This document shows, piece by piece, positions 1 through 10,787 of a DNA stretch of 64,000 nucleotides. The notes beneath the pieces are model-generated. The model searched no databases. It saw nothing but the letters and a program-made list of their open reading frames with translations, and had not been told where the DNA came from. The stretch is from Juglans regia (lineage: Eukaryota > Streptophyta > Magnoliopsida > Fagales > Juglandaceae). Both the position numbers and the translations under genes were made by a program. Location: positions 16,811,420-16,875,419 of the forward strand of contig NC_049902.1 of NCBI RefSeq assembly GCF_001411555.2. The letters are read 5' to 3'. Numbering within the stretch: the first letter of the stretch is position 1; each line of letters begins with the position of its first letter.

Positions 1-1573
1 CTCTACGTAAAACACTCTCTTGACTTTTATTTTTCGAAGTGCCTAATAATTCATTAAATAAAAGAGAGTCATTAGACAATGGGCTGCGAAAATTAGAATC
101 TTTCATTTTTTTCAAATCTAAAATAAAATTTAAATAACAACAATGAAGCAAAAAATCAACAAAAATAAATAAATTTAGACTAAAGTTAAAGTTAAGAAGT
201 GATAAAATATTTTAAATTATGCAAGTCATCAGTATAGCATGGATTTCAGGTAAGTATTATGTTCATACTCTTCTAGAGTTTTCTTAAAGACATGAAATAA
301 AAATGAAATGCTTTCCTTTACAATGCCTTATCAAAACGACACGGAATATGTTTTACGAAAAGCATGCTAAGTGTTCAAAGGTATATGTATGTATGGCCCT
401 CCTTGGCAGCCCCTTTTTACGCAACCAAAGTATTAAATGTACGCATATGAATAAATGACTATACGCAGTATCTATTGTATGTATTTTCTACGAAAAGAAA
501 TGTTGAGGCCTATACCAAGTGCTTTAATCGATGCCTTAACTGACGAAAAGAAAGTGTTTTAAATGTCCCTATGAACTGATATTTTAAGGATGCCATGAAC
601 TGATGCTTTAAATGCATGGAAGATGATGTTTAAGCTCTTACTTTTAAATGATGTTTTTCCATGAATGAAATTTTAAATGAAAAGGATTGAAAAGGAAAGG
701 ACTGAATTGAAAGAAAGGACTGAATGTTTAATGTATGAAAATAAGTAATGGCCACATAAATGAATGAAAAGGGTACCAAAGGAATGGGCATGTTGCAATG
801 TCGGGTAAGTAGTACTGGTAGTGCACCCAGTATTGTCCCTTGACTGAAAAGGGATTCCCAACCCGCGGCATGGGCGGAGTTCGGGTCTAAAGGAAGACCG
901 CTAACCCCAACACACGAGGCGTAACAGTGTGTACTGGTCAAAGAAAATGATAAGAAAGAATGTATGAGTGCACGAACTCTTGAAGAAATGAAGGCACTGA
1001 CGGGACATACGTTTTACGAAAAGAAAACCTTTTTTTAAAGAAAATACCCGCCTAGTGATATTTTCAAATGAATGCATGTATGCATGTATGTATAGTATGC
1101 ATGGAATGATGAATGCCTGATTGAAAACCTATGTTATTATATTTTAACTGTATGAAGTAATGCTTACGAGTCATCGACTCATTTTAGTTTTTATGTATGC
1201 CCCTCCCCCCACAGGAACTAAATGAGCAGTACGCGTCAGGACTGACACGGCCCGAGGGGAAGATCACAGAAGTCTAGGCATGAGAGTTTTAATTGTATGA
1301 GAGGCCTTTGTATCTTAAGATTAATGTTTTCCGCTATAAACCTCTTTTATTCTCGAAGAACATTTTATATTTTATAACGTAAAGTCTTGCACCCTGGGTA
1401 TGGAAGTAAAAAATTTTAAATTGAACGGTAATTCTCGTTGTCCTTTCTAAAATCATTTTTTAAAAAAGTCCCACCACAAGAACGAGTGTTAAATAGTGGT
1501 ATCTGGTAATTCCCGTCTTCATTTCTAAAATCATTTTTTTTTTTAAAATCCCACCACAAGAACGGGTGTTACA
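1..1573 (+). mobile_element. 3' part of a long gypsy-type LTR (family D-like), cut by the window start
   Basis: Non-coding. Blocks around 540-960 match, in reverse complement, blocks around 26220-26760 inside the solo LTR D at 25642-29395, including the segment around GGGATTCCCAACCCGCGGC. The order of shared blocks is kept. The right border ends in GGGTGTTACA at 1573, a typical LTR end for these families, and LINE reverse transcriptase sequence begins immediately after. The left end and any target duplication lie outside the window. The terminal 150 bp differ from LTR D, so this is a related subfamily rather than the same one. Confidence 0.6.
1428..1570 (+). repeat. Two-copy tandem duplication at the LTR end
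   Basis: Two imperfect copies, about 1428-1490 and 1506-1570. Each runs from GGTAATTC through TTTCTAAAATCATTTTT to CCACCACAAGAACG and ends in GTGTT. Only the second copy is followed by ACA, completing the LTR terminus. Confidence 0.7.
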
Positions 1574-4050
1574 AGAAATCATCTCAAGTAGCTAGAGTGC
1601 CTTTGTCCTAGGTAGGTTGATTATAGACAGCATAATAGTGGCCTATGAGACTCTACACACTATGAAGACCAGACTGAGAGGTAGAAATTGAAGTATGGCT
1701 ATGAGACTTGACATGTCAAAAGCCTATGATAGAGTGGAGTGGTCTTATCTTGAAGCTATGTTGAGAAAGCTTGGCTTTGGGGAGAGATGGATAAAGATGA
1801 CTATGGAGTGTGTTAGGTCAGTTTCATATGTTGTGTTAGTGATTGGGAGGCCAGGAAATTATATTATACCAACAAGAGGGTTGAGATAAGAGGATCCATT
1901 ATTTCTTTACCTATTTATCTTATGTGATGAAGGACTAACCTCCCTGATTAATTTGGTTGAAAGTAGAGGTGAATTAAGAGGTGTGGCAACAACAAAGGGT
2001 GGCACAAGAATAAGTCACTTGCTGTTTGCAGAAGACTGCCTCATCTTCTATAAATCCAAGGTGTAGAATGGCTTAGAATCCTACAAATCCTTAAGTTATA
2101 TGGGAAAGCATTAGGTCAACTTCTAAACAAGCAAAAGACATCTTTATTTTCTAGAACTAACTCAGGGACAATTGACAAACGTTAGATTACCCAAGTAGCT
2201 GGTTCAATTGAGAAGGGAGCTATGAAAAGTACCTAGTTTTACCTGCTATAGTAGAAAGATTGAAGTACAATACATTCAGATGCATTTAAGAGAGAATCTG
2301 GAAGAAGTTGAATAGCTAGAAGAACCATTTTTGTCTCAAGCAGGTAAGGAGGTCTTAATTTAGGCAATAATACAAGCGATTCCCTCTTATTCCATGAGTG
2401 TGTTTAAACTCCCTAAAAATCTATGCAAGGAAATCTCATCTATGGTGCAAAGGTTTCGGTGGGGACATAGATAGAGGGATAAGAAAATCCAACAGAGAAG
2501 CTGGAGCAGAATGGGGGTTTCAAAAGATAAAGGTGGTTTGGGGTTTGAAGACATGGAGTATTTCAACAAGTCAATGATAGCTAAGTAGTGTTGGAGGCAC
2601 TGGAAAAATTATGAAGGGGAAGTATTTCAAAAGGGGCACAATATTCTTGATTCAAGATTAGGCCATGTGCCATCCTTGATATGGAAAAGCTTGCACAACT
2701 CTTTGGCATTGCTCAAAGCTGGTCAGAGATGAATGGTAATGGGAAGAAAATTAAAATGTGGGGGTACAAGTGGTTTCCAATCCATTTATCTCTCTGTGTT
2801 CAACCTCCAACCTAGTCTTTATCTCGAGAATCAAGAGTTAATGAACTTATTGATGAGGAGTTACACTGCTGAAAGGAAGACAAAATAACTAGGATCTTCT
2901 CAACAGAGGAGGGAGCAAATATTTATAGTATTCCTATAAGCAAGGTAGGGGCAGTTGACAAGATGATATGGAGATATTCAAAGAATGATATTCTTTTGTG
3001 AAAAGTGCCTACCATGTGGAACACAATAGGAAAGGAATTGTAAATGGAGAAACCTCTATTGGAAATATGGAAGAAAAGGGGTGGAAAAGAGGCTATGGGC
3101 TTAATTTGGGAGTCCAGGGGGTGGTGAAAAACTCTCTTTAGAAAGCATGGAACAACATACTGCCTACATGGAAAAACCTATCTTACAGAAAAGTGATTGA
3201 TGATCCTCTATGCCCAATATGCTATGGATTTGTCCTGCTGCCAGTTATGTATAGGCTGCGGATACTAGTCCTCTAGAAGAGTGGGTGACAAAGGAAGATG
3301 ATTTCTCATAGTTGTGGGAGAAGTTGGTTACATGGCTGCACCAAGATGATCTAGAATGGATAACAATGACAATGAAAAGGCTATGGATAAGGAGAAATGG
3401 ATTGGTCTTCGAAGATACGTTTGTAGGTACTCAAGAGGTGGTACAAGCATCAAGAATAGCCTAGGAAAATATCATGAAGGGCAACAATTACACAAGATAG
3501 AGCAGAACACAAGTGGAAATAGAGGTAGAGATGTAAGAAGGAGAACGCCTAATGCCAATTGTGTCAAGGTAAATTGGGATGTTGCTATAGAGAAGGATAC
3601 AAACAAAATAGAAATTAGAGTGGTAATTCGAGATTCAGATGGGGATTTACTTCTTTCACTGTGTGCTAATAGAAAATTCTGTAGCAACCAAGCCATTGCT
3701 GAATGCACTGCTCTCTGGAGGGCCATGGAAGTATTCCCGGATATGGGGTTCTCAACTGCCATATTTGAAAGGGACGCCCAAACCATAATCAATGGTATCA
3801 ATAAAAAATGCAAAAAACTGGACTAGTTATGGCCAAGTTATTTCTGATGATGTTTTATGAAGAGGTGGCCCTGTCGGAAGCTTCATTAATTCATTCATCG
3901 AGAAGGTAATACCATAGCTCAGTAGCTAGGGAAGATGGGACTTACTGTGGAAGATGAGCAAATATGGATTGAGGATGGACCTATTTCTATTTTCAGTAGC
4001 GTATTGAAGGAAAAACATTGTCCTGATTGATTTTGATGAAATGAAACATG
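1574..4050 (+). pseudogene. Decayed L1-like LINE: reverse transcriptase to RNase H
   Basis: Non-LTR retrotransposon ORF2 remnant. The reverse transcriptase is recognisable from its first motifs (LDMSKAYDRVEWSYLE at about 1704-1751, then a frame ending PTRGLR at 1889) to the catalytic block near 2010-2060. There the usual FADD reads FAED at 2025-2036, so one catalytic aspartate is replaced. Frames change repeatedly and stops are frequent downstream. A zinc-binding linker fragment (DDPLCPICYG) lies near 3200 and the RNase H region follows at 3356-3826. The C-terminal tail, rich in W, E and D, runs to about 4040. The 5' end is missing: it meets the LTR end at 1573. Clearly non-functional. Confidence 0.85.
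3356..3826 (+). pseudogene. LINE RNase H domain (RVT_3-like), open for 156 codons
   Basis: The longest open stretch of the LINE above. The part from about 3556 shows the plant LINE RNase H pattern: VNWDVA at the start (first acidic residue), VVIRDSDGDLL, then AECTALWRAMEV (acidic residue on the helix) and FERDAQTIINGI (third acidic site). This domain would remove RNA from the RNA-DNA hybrid during target-primed reverse transcription. The first 60 or so codons come from another frame of the linker region and are not homologous sequence, so the annotated start is only the first ATG in frame. The frame stops at KKLD while homology continues in other frames to about 4040. Confidence 0.75.
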
Positions 4051-4660
4051 TTTTTTGTTTTTTTTTTTAAAAACCTACCTTTTCCTTTCGAAAAACGTGA
4101 ATTTCAATTTTTTTTTAATCAATCCTATATATCCTTAAAGGATGATTTGGCAAAATATGAATGCTATTTGATCATAAAATTGTAGTTATGATTTTAAGAA
4201 ACCCATTGTGATGTTATTCTATGAAATCTCAAGAACTTCGATATGATTATTCTAGATATTATATTTTACAATTTGAGCTTTTACTTTCGCTTTCCTTAAA
4301 AAAAAACAATTAAGAATATCGTGCAGTCACATTTTCAACCAATTCACCTATTATTTTTGCATTTGTGTCTAACTTGTACCACTAAACAATACTCGCAAAG
4401 TAATGAAAAAGTAATAGTAATGAAAAAGTGTTGAGAAGAGTTGTGAATAATAGTAAAAAAGTAATAATAGAATATTGCATAGTAGTGAAAAATAATGAAT
4501 AGTAATAAAAAGTAGGTAAAAAATAATAATAAAGTAATGAATAGTAGTGGAATATTCTGAAAATACTTGAGGTACTCTTGCTATGTTTGCATTGAATTAC
4601 CCAGACGTACAAGGGGATTTGAATGAAGTTTGGGTTGAGGAGGTGTCTAGGGAAGTGATT
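4050..4660. repeat. AT-rich unassigned stretch with simple GTAATGAAAAA-like repeats
   Basis: No gene seen. 4399-4556 is a loose array of AGTAATGAAAAA / AATAGTAATA motifs. The rest is AT-rich sequence with poly-T runs near 4055-4070, which could be LINE 3' sequence or unrelated. Confidence 0.5.
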
Positions 4661-4668
4661 AATGAGAG

Positions 4669-5561
4669 TAGGGCTGCAACCCGACCAACCCGATGTGTGT
4701 TTGGGCCCGAACCGACCCGACCCGGCTCCAAGACAAATCAAATCGGGCTGGACCGACCCGACCCGAGATTGGAAGCACGCGAAGGATAAATTACAAATAC
4801 CCTTGCCCTTGACCTCGATGACGACGAGTCACTTGCTGTTCCCTCGCCTGCCGGTTGAGATGAGGTGCGCTCTCCATCATTATTAGTCGCCACCTTCGGT
4901 GACTTCATCGACCATGCTCTTGTAAAAAATGCCCACTGCTCCGATTTACTCATCTGGTCCGATTTCTCCATCCTCTTGTGACTCTTCCCTCTGCTACTCC
5001 CTTCCCCGCCTGCTCTGTATCCCGCCTCGAACTCCCTTCCCTCGGCAAGAGCACCATACTCGTGGCCTGGTTCAGTTTCGGGTTCATTATCTGTTTCCTC
5101 ACCTCCAGCGGCAACCTCAACGTGAATCGTTCCGTGTTATAACTTCTCTCCCGGTTGGATCAACGAGTGACCCGTCGAGTGTGAACGTGGAAACGGGAAC
5201 ATTCGGGTGGACCAACGGCTCGACCTTGACCCCCGAATCCGAATCCGATTCCGATTCAGCGTTTGCTTTACGCCTACAACCACCGTTTCTTCAGGTACTC
5301 TTTGTGCTCATTCTGTTTCTGCATTTGATGATTCGACGGCGAAAGATTTTGGTCTCTCATACGCATTCAGAACCACCCACAAACCCCATCCATATTCAAA
5401 GAAGAATAAAACAGAGAGAAGCTTTTCATTTAAGCAGAGTGAGAACGGTGTAGACGGTTTCAGCGGGTTCGACCAGCAAGTTACTTCAACCCGTTTTCTC
5501 GGGTCGGGTCGAGTCGGATCTCACGGACGGACCGGGTCTGAACCTTTTCTGCACAGCCCTA
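4669..5561. mobile_element. Non-autonomous hAT element, 893 bp
   Basis: Begins TAGGGCTGCAACCCGACC and ends GCACAGCCCTA, so the outer TAGGGCTG is inverted at both ends. It is flanked by a perfect 8-bp duplication AATGAGAG (4661-4668 and 5562-5569), the size expected for hAT transposition. Subterminal regions are rich in CCCGACCCG-type motifs on both sides, possible transposase binding sites. No transposase frame is present. The interior (about 4800-5460) is unusually GC-rich with two overlapping open frames (4929-5453 and 5207-5566) that I do not recognise; it may be captured host sequence. Confidence 0.85.
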
Positions 5562-5569
5562 AATGAGAG

Positions 5570-6222
5570 TGCTTCTGGGAACATCATGGGAAGCGCCCCA
5601 TTTGACTACAATATGTACAATAAAGTTGGCACTTCTATGAATGTATGTTTTAATGGTCATGATGGCATCTAACGAGTCATTTCTGAGTAATAGTTTGTTC
5701 GCGCATAATAATTTCCTTGCTCCTTTAGTCTCATGAGTGCCGCCTTAACTTCTCCAGTAGTTGGGGGGGTCATGTTTCTCATCATGGCATACTACTACTA
5801 ATATTTGATAATCCGGCTGAACTAGTACATGAAAGTTAAGCTTCATGCAATCTCACAATGGGAGTGACCATGCTTCTTTCCTCTTTCTTGAGGGCCATGG
5901 TTCTCATGCATCCTTATGCTCTCAGTATGTTTTCTTTAGAAAACTGAACTAGGCTAGCGTCTTTGGTATTTCTTGGTAGTTAGTTGTCTTGTTCCTTAAG
6001 GTGTCACGTCATACCCAAAGCAATAACTACAAATAATAGAAACTTTTTAGTGTTAGCACGAAACAAAATACACACAACAGAAGGATTACCTCAAGCTTAA
6101 TCTTTGTAATTGTTCTGCAAGTGAATCCAATTTACCAATCTCCGATCGGACTGAGTTTGTATCCACATGATGGTTGAGTATTCTATGTAGATGGCCTAGA
6201 GCCACACTCAAAATAGAATCGA
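5570..6222. other. Unassigned intergenic stretch
   Basis: Nothing recognisable: no long frame, no terminal repeats, no RNA gene. It separates the hAT element from the LTR at 6223. Confidence 0.4.
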
Positions 6223-8611
6223 TGTGAGACCCCAAAAATTTAATATTTTATTGTGTTTTATTCTTTTTTTTAAGGGTTTATTTATTTTATGAACCCATTT
6301 GGATGGTTGTGGGTTTTTGGGTTGTGTAGGTGTTGTGGGCCAATTTTAGGCCTGAAAGAGAGGAGCTTTGGGCCCAGCCCATGGGCTAGCTGGGAGCCTA
6401 GCCCTCTTCTTCAAAACGATGTCGTTGAAGGGCTGGGAAGTGAAAATTCTCCCCCCTTGGAAAGATGCCATTTCGGCTTGTGGGTTAAAAAACCCTAACT
6501 ATTCTTTCTTCCACCTCATGCCACACGGTTTCCCTTCTCCCTTCTTTCTCTGTTTTTTCTTTCTTTCTCTTCTTCTTCCTCCTCCCACCTGCAGACTCGT
6601 GAGCCCTCCTCTTGACCAACATCGTCACCCCTCGCCTCCAATCTTGTTTCGCCATGTGTTCACCACAGCGCACCACCCCATTGTTGACTACCCCACCTCT
6701 CTTCTCCCCCAATCCGAGCATCCCATTCTCTATCTTTCCCCCACTCCCTTTGCTCACAAGCTCACATCAGCCATGGTGAGGCCTTGCTACCACCGTGAGC
6801 CACTCATCGCACGGCACATGTGCGACTCCCGTGAAGCCCGTGCCGCCCTGCACCACCAATCGCAGCCGCGACTGCGATTGCCGAGAATCACCCTTCGGCC
6901 TGTAAGGCCAAGCTCCTCATCCTTCAAACCACCCCCAATCGGCTTCCTCCCCTCTCAAAACCAAGTTCTAGCATTTCCCTACTCTTTGATACACTTCCAT
7001 AAGCCCTTAGGGTCAATTTTACCCTAACGTCATTGTGCGTCGTTGCGGACCACCCCATTTCCCCCTCAGCTAGAATTTTCCCCCTCTGTTTCACACCAAC
7101 CCGAGGTCAAAATCTCCCTTTGGGGTCTACTCCACCTTGCCCCGCCGCTGCCTTGCTGCCACTCTGCCACTCTTGGCACCACCTTTTGCGCCACCTCAGT
7201 AAGCTATCTGCCCTTTGTTTAGTATTTTTTAATCATCAGTCTGTGTTATGTTTTAACCCATTTGTCTTTGTCTATCCGCTCAACGACGCGAACACTCGTT
7301 CTATGGTGAGACCCCATAAACCATCACATGCGATCATCCAGAGTATTGCCCTTGTGTCGTAAGTAACTCTCCAGGCGACTCTTGAAATTCTAACATAAAA
7401 CTTATCACTAAATTGTTGCAATCTAGTTGTGTTGAAAAGGGCCTTGGGCCCGAGGAAGTATTAGGATTATTTGACATAGTTGTTGTTGAAAATTGGGTCA
7501 AGGGTTGGATGGAGGATGAGAAACATGTGTAGTTGGGGTTTGTGCAACTATGAATTTGTGACTATTGTGTGTGATTATTGCGTGCTATGCCATATCATCC
7601 AATAAACTTCCTGTCATGCATTTGCATATTACTGCTATTGATATCTGCCATAATTTATTCAACCGTGCTATGTTCTATGTTGTGCTTTGTAAATATATTT
7701 TTGGTGTGGATGCGTGTGTATCATGAACCCAAGCTGAGATTAGGTATTATCTAGGTGGAGTTCCTATGGTCACTTGGGAGCGTGTAAAACTAAGTGACGT
7801 CCTCTAGGCTTTCATCGAGCAATAGCAGGCTCGGCCAAGACGGTAATGCTCTTGGTATGACTCCAGAGCCCCTCTGCTGGCGGGGTCTAGAGGATGCCTG
7901 GTCATGTTATGTGCCGAGCACAGAGCTGGCCATCGCTTGTAAAGAACTCACACGCACTGTCGTTACCAGTGGTGTGACAAAGGGAGCCACAATGTAAGGG
8001 TGGTCTTGAGAGAGACCATGGTGTATACAATAATAAATGGTTTTGTTTGGGTACAAAGGGGTTTTTTGGCGTGAGTGACTATAATTAAATGATTTTTGCG
8101 CAGGTGGTAAAAATGATTATTTTGGGGATTATTGCTTTCATAACTGTTGAACATGTTTTCTTGTATAATTTCATTCTAGAATCTCTTGGTTGTTGTTATG
8201 TTGATTTATTACTAAGATTATGAAATCTCATTGTGGTATTCATACCTATGGTTTCGTTTCATGGGATCGTAGACTTTGATGCAAAGGATGAGCAGGAGGG
8301 ACCAGTCCTACATGAGGAGTGATGACAGACTTTTCGCATTATTTGTTTTTGGACCTTTGTTTTCCATTCCTTTATTTTCAGCTAGATGACTGTATTAACC
8401 TCTTGGAGGACTTTGTTTTAGGTTGTATCGTTTTAAACTTTATGGTACTTAGTTTCAACTGTCTTATATTTTTCCATTGCGTTATTTATATTATACACAT
8501 TTTGCATGTTTGCTCACACTTGCACATGGCGATAGGGTGTATGATCCGTGTGGTCATCATCTTGGGGTCACGACTTCCACCAAATCACACTTGGGGGTCG
8601 AGAGCACCATA
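6223..8611 (+). mobile_element. Gypsy-type LTR (family C)
   Basis: Begins TGTGAGACCCCAAAAATT. It carries a pyrimidine-rich, CpG-containing middle section (about 6500-7200) like the transcribed part of the other long LTRs in this window. A primer-binding-like site follows at 8614-8625 and a gag frame begins at 8763. The right border near 8611 is placed only by that site. The open frames within it (for example 6368-7027) look like chance frames in C-rich DNA. Confidence 0.55.
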
Positions 8612-8613
8612 GG

Positions 8614-8625
8614 TGGTGTTAGAGC
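8614..8625 (+). other. Degenerate primer binding site
   Basis: TGGTGTTAGAGC matches the initiator tRNA-Met primer site TGGTATCAGAGC at 10 of 12 bases and lies between LTR C and the gag remnant. Confidence 0.4.
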
Positions 8626-8762
8626 GGTTCGGCTCTGGGTAAAATCACACGTCACCTAGGTGCAGTACTAGAAATGTAGTCTTTAATCTGGGGGTTCTCT
8701 TTTGTTGAGTTTAAAAATGAGGTTAAGGGTTGTATCTTGGTAGGAAGATGCTGTGATCAAGG

Positions 8763-9113
8763 ATGCCACTCGACAAACCTATTGGCCAAGCTCCTGAGGA
8801 TGAGCTGCTACGAGGCGATGGGAACTACGCCATGGCTAGGGCGTTGAATCGTATGATATAATTCCTCCAGCAGAATTTCCAGTCCCAGCAACAGGAGGAG
8901 CAGAGAAGGTGCTTCTATTAGCGTTTCTTGGCCCATAGGACCCCCAGAGTTACGAGTGAGAAAGACCCGCTAAGAGCTGGGAGGTGGATTAAGGATCTTG
9001 AGAGAATGTTTAAGATATGTGGATGCACCGAGTCCCAGAATGTGTTGTATACAAGCTACATTTTGCAAGGCGAAGCAGCCGCTTGGTGGGAGACTAAGTG
9101 GGAGATCCTTTAG
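8763..9113 (+). pseudogene. Ty3/gypsy gag remnant (family C element)
   Basis: Capsid-type gag of a gypsy element. From the ATG at 8763 the frame reads through a Q-rich coil to motifs typical of plant gypsy gag: DPLRAGRWIKDLERMF, then GCTESQNV and LQGEAAAWWE. Gag forms the virus-like particle in the cytoplasm. Two in-frame stops (near 8858 and 8918) break the frame; the last part is open from 8928 to 9113. It follows LTR C and its primer site at a normal leader distance (about 140 bp), so it probably belongs to that element. Homology ends abruptly at about 9117, where minus-strand RT sequence begins. Confidence 0.75.
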
Positions 9114-9122
9114 ATGGAGTTC

Positions 9123-9218
9123 GGATCTTTCGCAGCAGTGACCAGTCCTTCTTCTTTATGAACAATATTGGTGCACCCCATGGTGAAGAACTAGGTCGAA
9201 TGAATCCTTTCTCCAATA
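9123..9218 (-). pseudogene. Gypsy reverse transcriptase scrap
   Basis: Read on the minus strand, about 30 codons give [20 protein letters not shown], the conserved start of a Ty3/gypsy reverse transcriptase. Nothing further of the domain follows on either side. The strand is opposite to the gag remnant just upstream, so this is a separate fragment or an inversion. Confidence 0.7.
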
Positions 9219-9308
9219 ATGCACATGCTTATATCGCAACAACATAACCTTACCTAATCAAAGTAACACAATTAACTAAGGAGCTCAAACAAGCTAACAT
9301 CTTATTAA

Positions 9309-9699
9309 CTAGGGAAAGGTTAGATTAATACCAATGATCACTCCTTCCTTAACTGCCTCAACAGCTTCTAGATCCACTTCTCTTGGCGTCACTACATAGA
9401 CTTGAGCTTTAATTGGAGTCTCAGGGTTAGGCTGAGCGTTGGGGTTGTGTGTAGCTCCACTGCCGGGTGTATTACAGGGACATTCTCGAATTAAAAGACC
9501 CATTTGACCACACTTGAATCATGCTCATGTGGTTACTACACTCACCACTATGTCTCCATCCACATCTATGACATATAGGTGGTGTTACGGTGCTAACTTC
9601 CCGATCATCACTCCCTTTCCTTTGTCCACTGTGGATGGAAGTCTCTCTTTTCCATGCTTCCTCCAGGCATATAAGGAATAGTTCATTTATGCTCCACAT
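9309..9699 (-). pseudogene. Gypsy gag C-terminus with zinc knuckle, minus strand
   Basis: Two overlapping frames on the minus strand (9472-9699 and 9309-9503) together show a nucleocapsid-type cluster CHRCGWRHSGEC and a downstream stretch AQVYVVTPREVDLEAVEAV, which in plant gypsy elements links gag to the protease. A frame change is needed between them. It lies next to the RT scrap at 9123-9218 on the same strand, with the intervening protease missing, so it looks like one internally deleted element. Confidence 0.65.
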
Positions 9700-9796
9700 T
9701 AATCTGAGTGATTAAGCTCCATTGTTCCACTTCTACTATCGAAGCTACATTAACTAATTCTAAAAAATTTGCAATCCTAAGACAAGCAACATTTAA

Positions 9797-10260
9797 TGAC
9801 CCGGCCTAATAATTCTAAGGCTGAAATATTGATAATTGTATTAAGGCTAAACTATATTTAATGGACCATATTGGATAAGCCCACGAGCTATAAATTATTG
9901 AGGTTGATTATGAGTTTTAATTAAACTCAATAACTAGGTTAAATCCTATTTAGTATTTATTGAACAAGTTACGCTCTTTTTAGAATTTAAAGACCGGCCA
10001 TTAGAAATTTATTTCAATTAAAATCATCACTTATTGAAGTTCCCTCTTTACCTTAAAATTCCTAAACCCAACCCATACCATCCTATAAATAGAGTCTCAT
10101 TCACTATACGTGCACCCACCTCTTCAAGCACAGGCTTTTTATTTTTAGCTCTTTTTTTACCTTTAGCATGTCGTAGCCTCATCTCCCCCACTATGAAACA
10201 CAGCAAGGCCACCATCGTCTCTTCCTCCCTCCTAATCACAACCATCGTCTTTTTATGGAG
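9797..10260 (+). mobile_element. LTR fragment with promoter (family H)
   Basis: Begins TGACCCGGCCTAATAATTC and contains a good TATA box 290 bp in. It is truncated where LINE sequence begins near 10318. The open frames at 10034-10330 (plus) and 10048-10314 (minus) run across the border and I do not regard them as genes. Confidence 0.45.
10084..10091 (+). promoter_or_regulatory. TATA box of LTR H
   Basis: TATAAATA within CCTATAAATAGAGTC, followed by C-rich presumed transcript-leader sequence. Confidence 0.5.
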
Positions 10261-10317
10261 GAAGCTACAATGTAGGTTAAGCAAGGGAGAGATGGAGTGG
10301 GTGACTACAACCATGCA

Positions 10318-10787
10318 CAGAATATGGTGAAGAAGAAATAGCTACATTTATGAAGATGGTTTCCAAAGCCCGAGCAAGGTGGTTGAAATGGAAAGAATAA
10401 GTATGGAAGAATTTCGATAAGCAAACGACACAAAGAAAGGACCCAAAAGCATAAAAGTTGTAGCAAGGAGGCCAAAGAAGTGGTGGAAACCACCTTCAGA
10501 TTATGTGAAGGCTAATTGGGACGCAGCTTTAGACACAAGAACAAAGACAATGTAAATTAGTATTATAATAAGAGATGAAGAAAGGGAAGTCCTAGTCACT
10601 GTGAGCATGTTAAGAAACCTACACTTGCAGAGTTTTATGCACTGTGGAAAGCAATAGAGGTTTGTAATTTACTAAACATCAGGAAGGTTATATTAGAAGG
10701 GATGCTCTTACGATTGTTAATGCTGTAAATAGAGATGGTGAATATTTGTCTTGATTTGGACATATTATAGATGACATCAAGTCTTAT
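10318..10787 (+). pseudogene. LINE RNase H domain, first part (split by a hAT element)
   Basis: L1-like LINE C-terminal domain with several breaks. Readable pieces in order: RRNSYIYEDGF, KKWWKPPSDYVKANWDAAL (start of RNase H, first acidic site), IIIRDEEREVLV, then LAEFYALWKAIEV and VILE. In-frame stops occur near 10554 and elsewhere. The domain does not end here: the next bases are the target duplication of the hAT element, and the missing C-terminus resumes at 18260. Confidence 0.8.

Noticed and set aside
6368..7362. Frames of 219 and 109 codons
   Set aside because: Low-complexity C/T-rich LTR C sequence; proline, serine and histidine runs without domain features.
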